Assembly: GCA_039714835.1 (NCBI GenBank)
Contig: JBDLIN010000222.1
Location: 1-6,385, forward strand
Reading direction: 5' to 3'
Length of the DNA stretch: 6,385 bases
Origin: SZUA-22 sp039714835
GTDB taxonomy: Bacteria > Bacteroidota > Ignavibacteria > Ignavibacteriales > Melioribacteraceae
Below the pieces are notes generated by a model that saw only the letters and a program-made list of their open reading frames with translations, was not told the DNA's origin and made no database searches. The position numbers and the translations under genes are program-made. Each line of letters begins with the position of its first letter. Position 1 is the stretch's first letter. Shown here in pieces: positions 6,264 to 6,385 of this stretch.

Positions 6264-6385
6264 GTGCATTACTTTGCTTATGTTCTAGTTAGTTTGAAAG
6301 ATGGTATCCATTATTATGGAAGTACATCTAATTTAGATAATAGAATTAAATATCATAATGCAGGAAGGAGTAAATTTACAAGAGG
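6264..6385 (+). CDS. Single-domain GIY-YIG nuclease (partial, C-terminus cut by window edge)
   Basis: Forty codons are visible from GTG 6264, and the frame is open at the right edge. The product reads as the start of the small UvrC-N-terminal-like GIY-YIG family, usually about 80-100 residues. FAYVLVSLKDG (4-14) carries the GIY-equivalent tyrosine Y6. HYYGSTSNLDNR (16-27) holds the YIG-equivalent YYG (17-19) and the conserved arginine R27. KYHNAG (29-34) is the typical H-N-x-G turn. The catalytic glutamate would come later, outside the window. GIY-YIG enzymes cleave DNA with a divalent metal; free-standing small members are common in Bacteroidota and candidate-phyla genomes, often beside tRNA or rRNA genes, and their role is poorly known. 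The start lies 34 bases after the tRNA-Ser-like structure. An upstream ATG is absent; GTG with a good Shine-Dalgarno site is the best start. Confidence 0.88.
   Translation, partial: MHYFAYVLVSLKDGIHYYGSTSNLDNRIKYHNAGRSKFTR

Noticed and set aside
6087..6269. Minus-strand 60-codon frame across the structured RNA
   Set aside because: It runs antisense through the tRNA-like hairpins, shows no domain or ribosome site, and its composition follows the RNA stems.
6096..6385. Group I intron with a GIY-YIG homing endonuclease in a tRNA
   Set aside because: The extra sequence inside the tRNA-like part is only about 45 bases, and the conserved P, Q, R and S core elements are not visible.

Overview
This AT-rich window most likely comes from the Bacteroidota/Chlorobiota/Ignavibacteriota (FCB) group. 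The partial DNA polymerase resembles the second, short DnaE of Bacteroidota. Several upstream regions carry a TAnnTTTG-like -7 box, and most starts lack a clear Shine-Dalgarno site. The thioredoxin-like, YwqK-repeat/TonB_C and lipid- or wall-directed secreted proteins also fit this group. The assignment is an inference; the window holds no rRNA marker.

Layout from left to right: (1) 1-1478, minus strand, the N-terminal half of a DnaE-type polymerase running off the left edge. (2) 1564-2169, plus strand, a cytoplasmic thioredoxin-fold protein whose active site reads C-G-D-S. (3) 2198-2273, a compact palindromic interspersed repeat of the GTCATTCCCGC type between convergent genes. (4) 2339-3523, minus strand, an exported protein with YwqK/MORN-like repeats and two cysteine-containing TonB_C domains. 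(5) 3524-3752, a divergent regulatory region with three degenerate 22-23 bp tandem repeats, a small hairpin and a TATATTTG box. (6) 3753-5027, plus strand, an exported YkuD-fold L,D-transpeptidase-like protein. (7) 5028-5987, minus strand, a complete ROK-family sugar kinase whose stop codon touches that of the previous gene. (8) 6096-6229, a highly structured, GC-richer stretch that looks like a broken or remodelled tRNA-Ser. (9) 6264 to the right edge, the start of a single-domain GIY-YIG nuclease gene.

Most genes are alternately oriented single-gene units, so there is no obvious multi-gene pathway. Two neighbours, the TonB_C protein and the L,D-transpeptidase, are both exported, share a divergent control region and could act together in the envelope. 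The part most worth a second look is the right end, where a tRNA-Ser-like structured RNA with mutually exclusive hairpins lies just before a GIY-YIG nuclease gene. This may be an RNA-associated or tRNA-targeting selfish element, but only its left part is visible.
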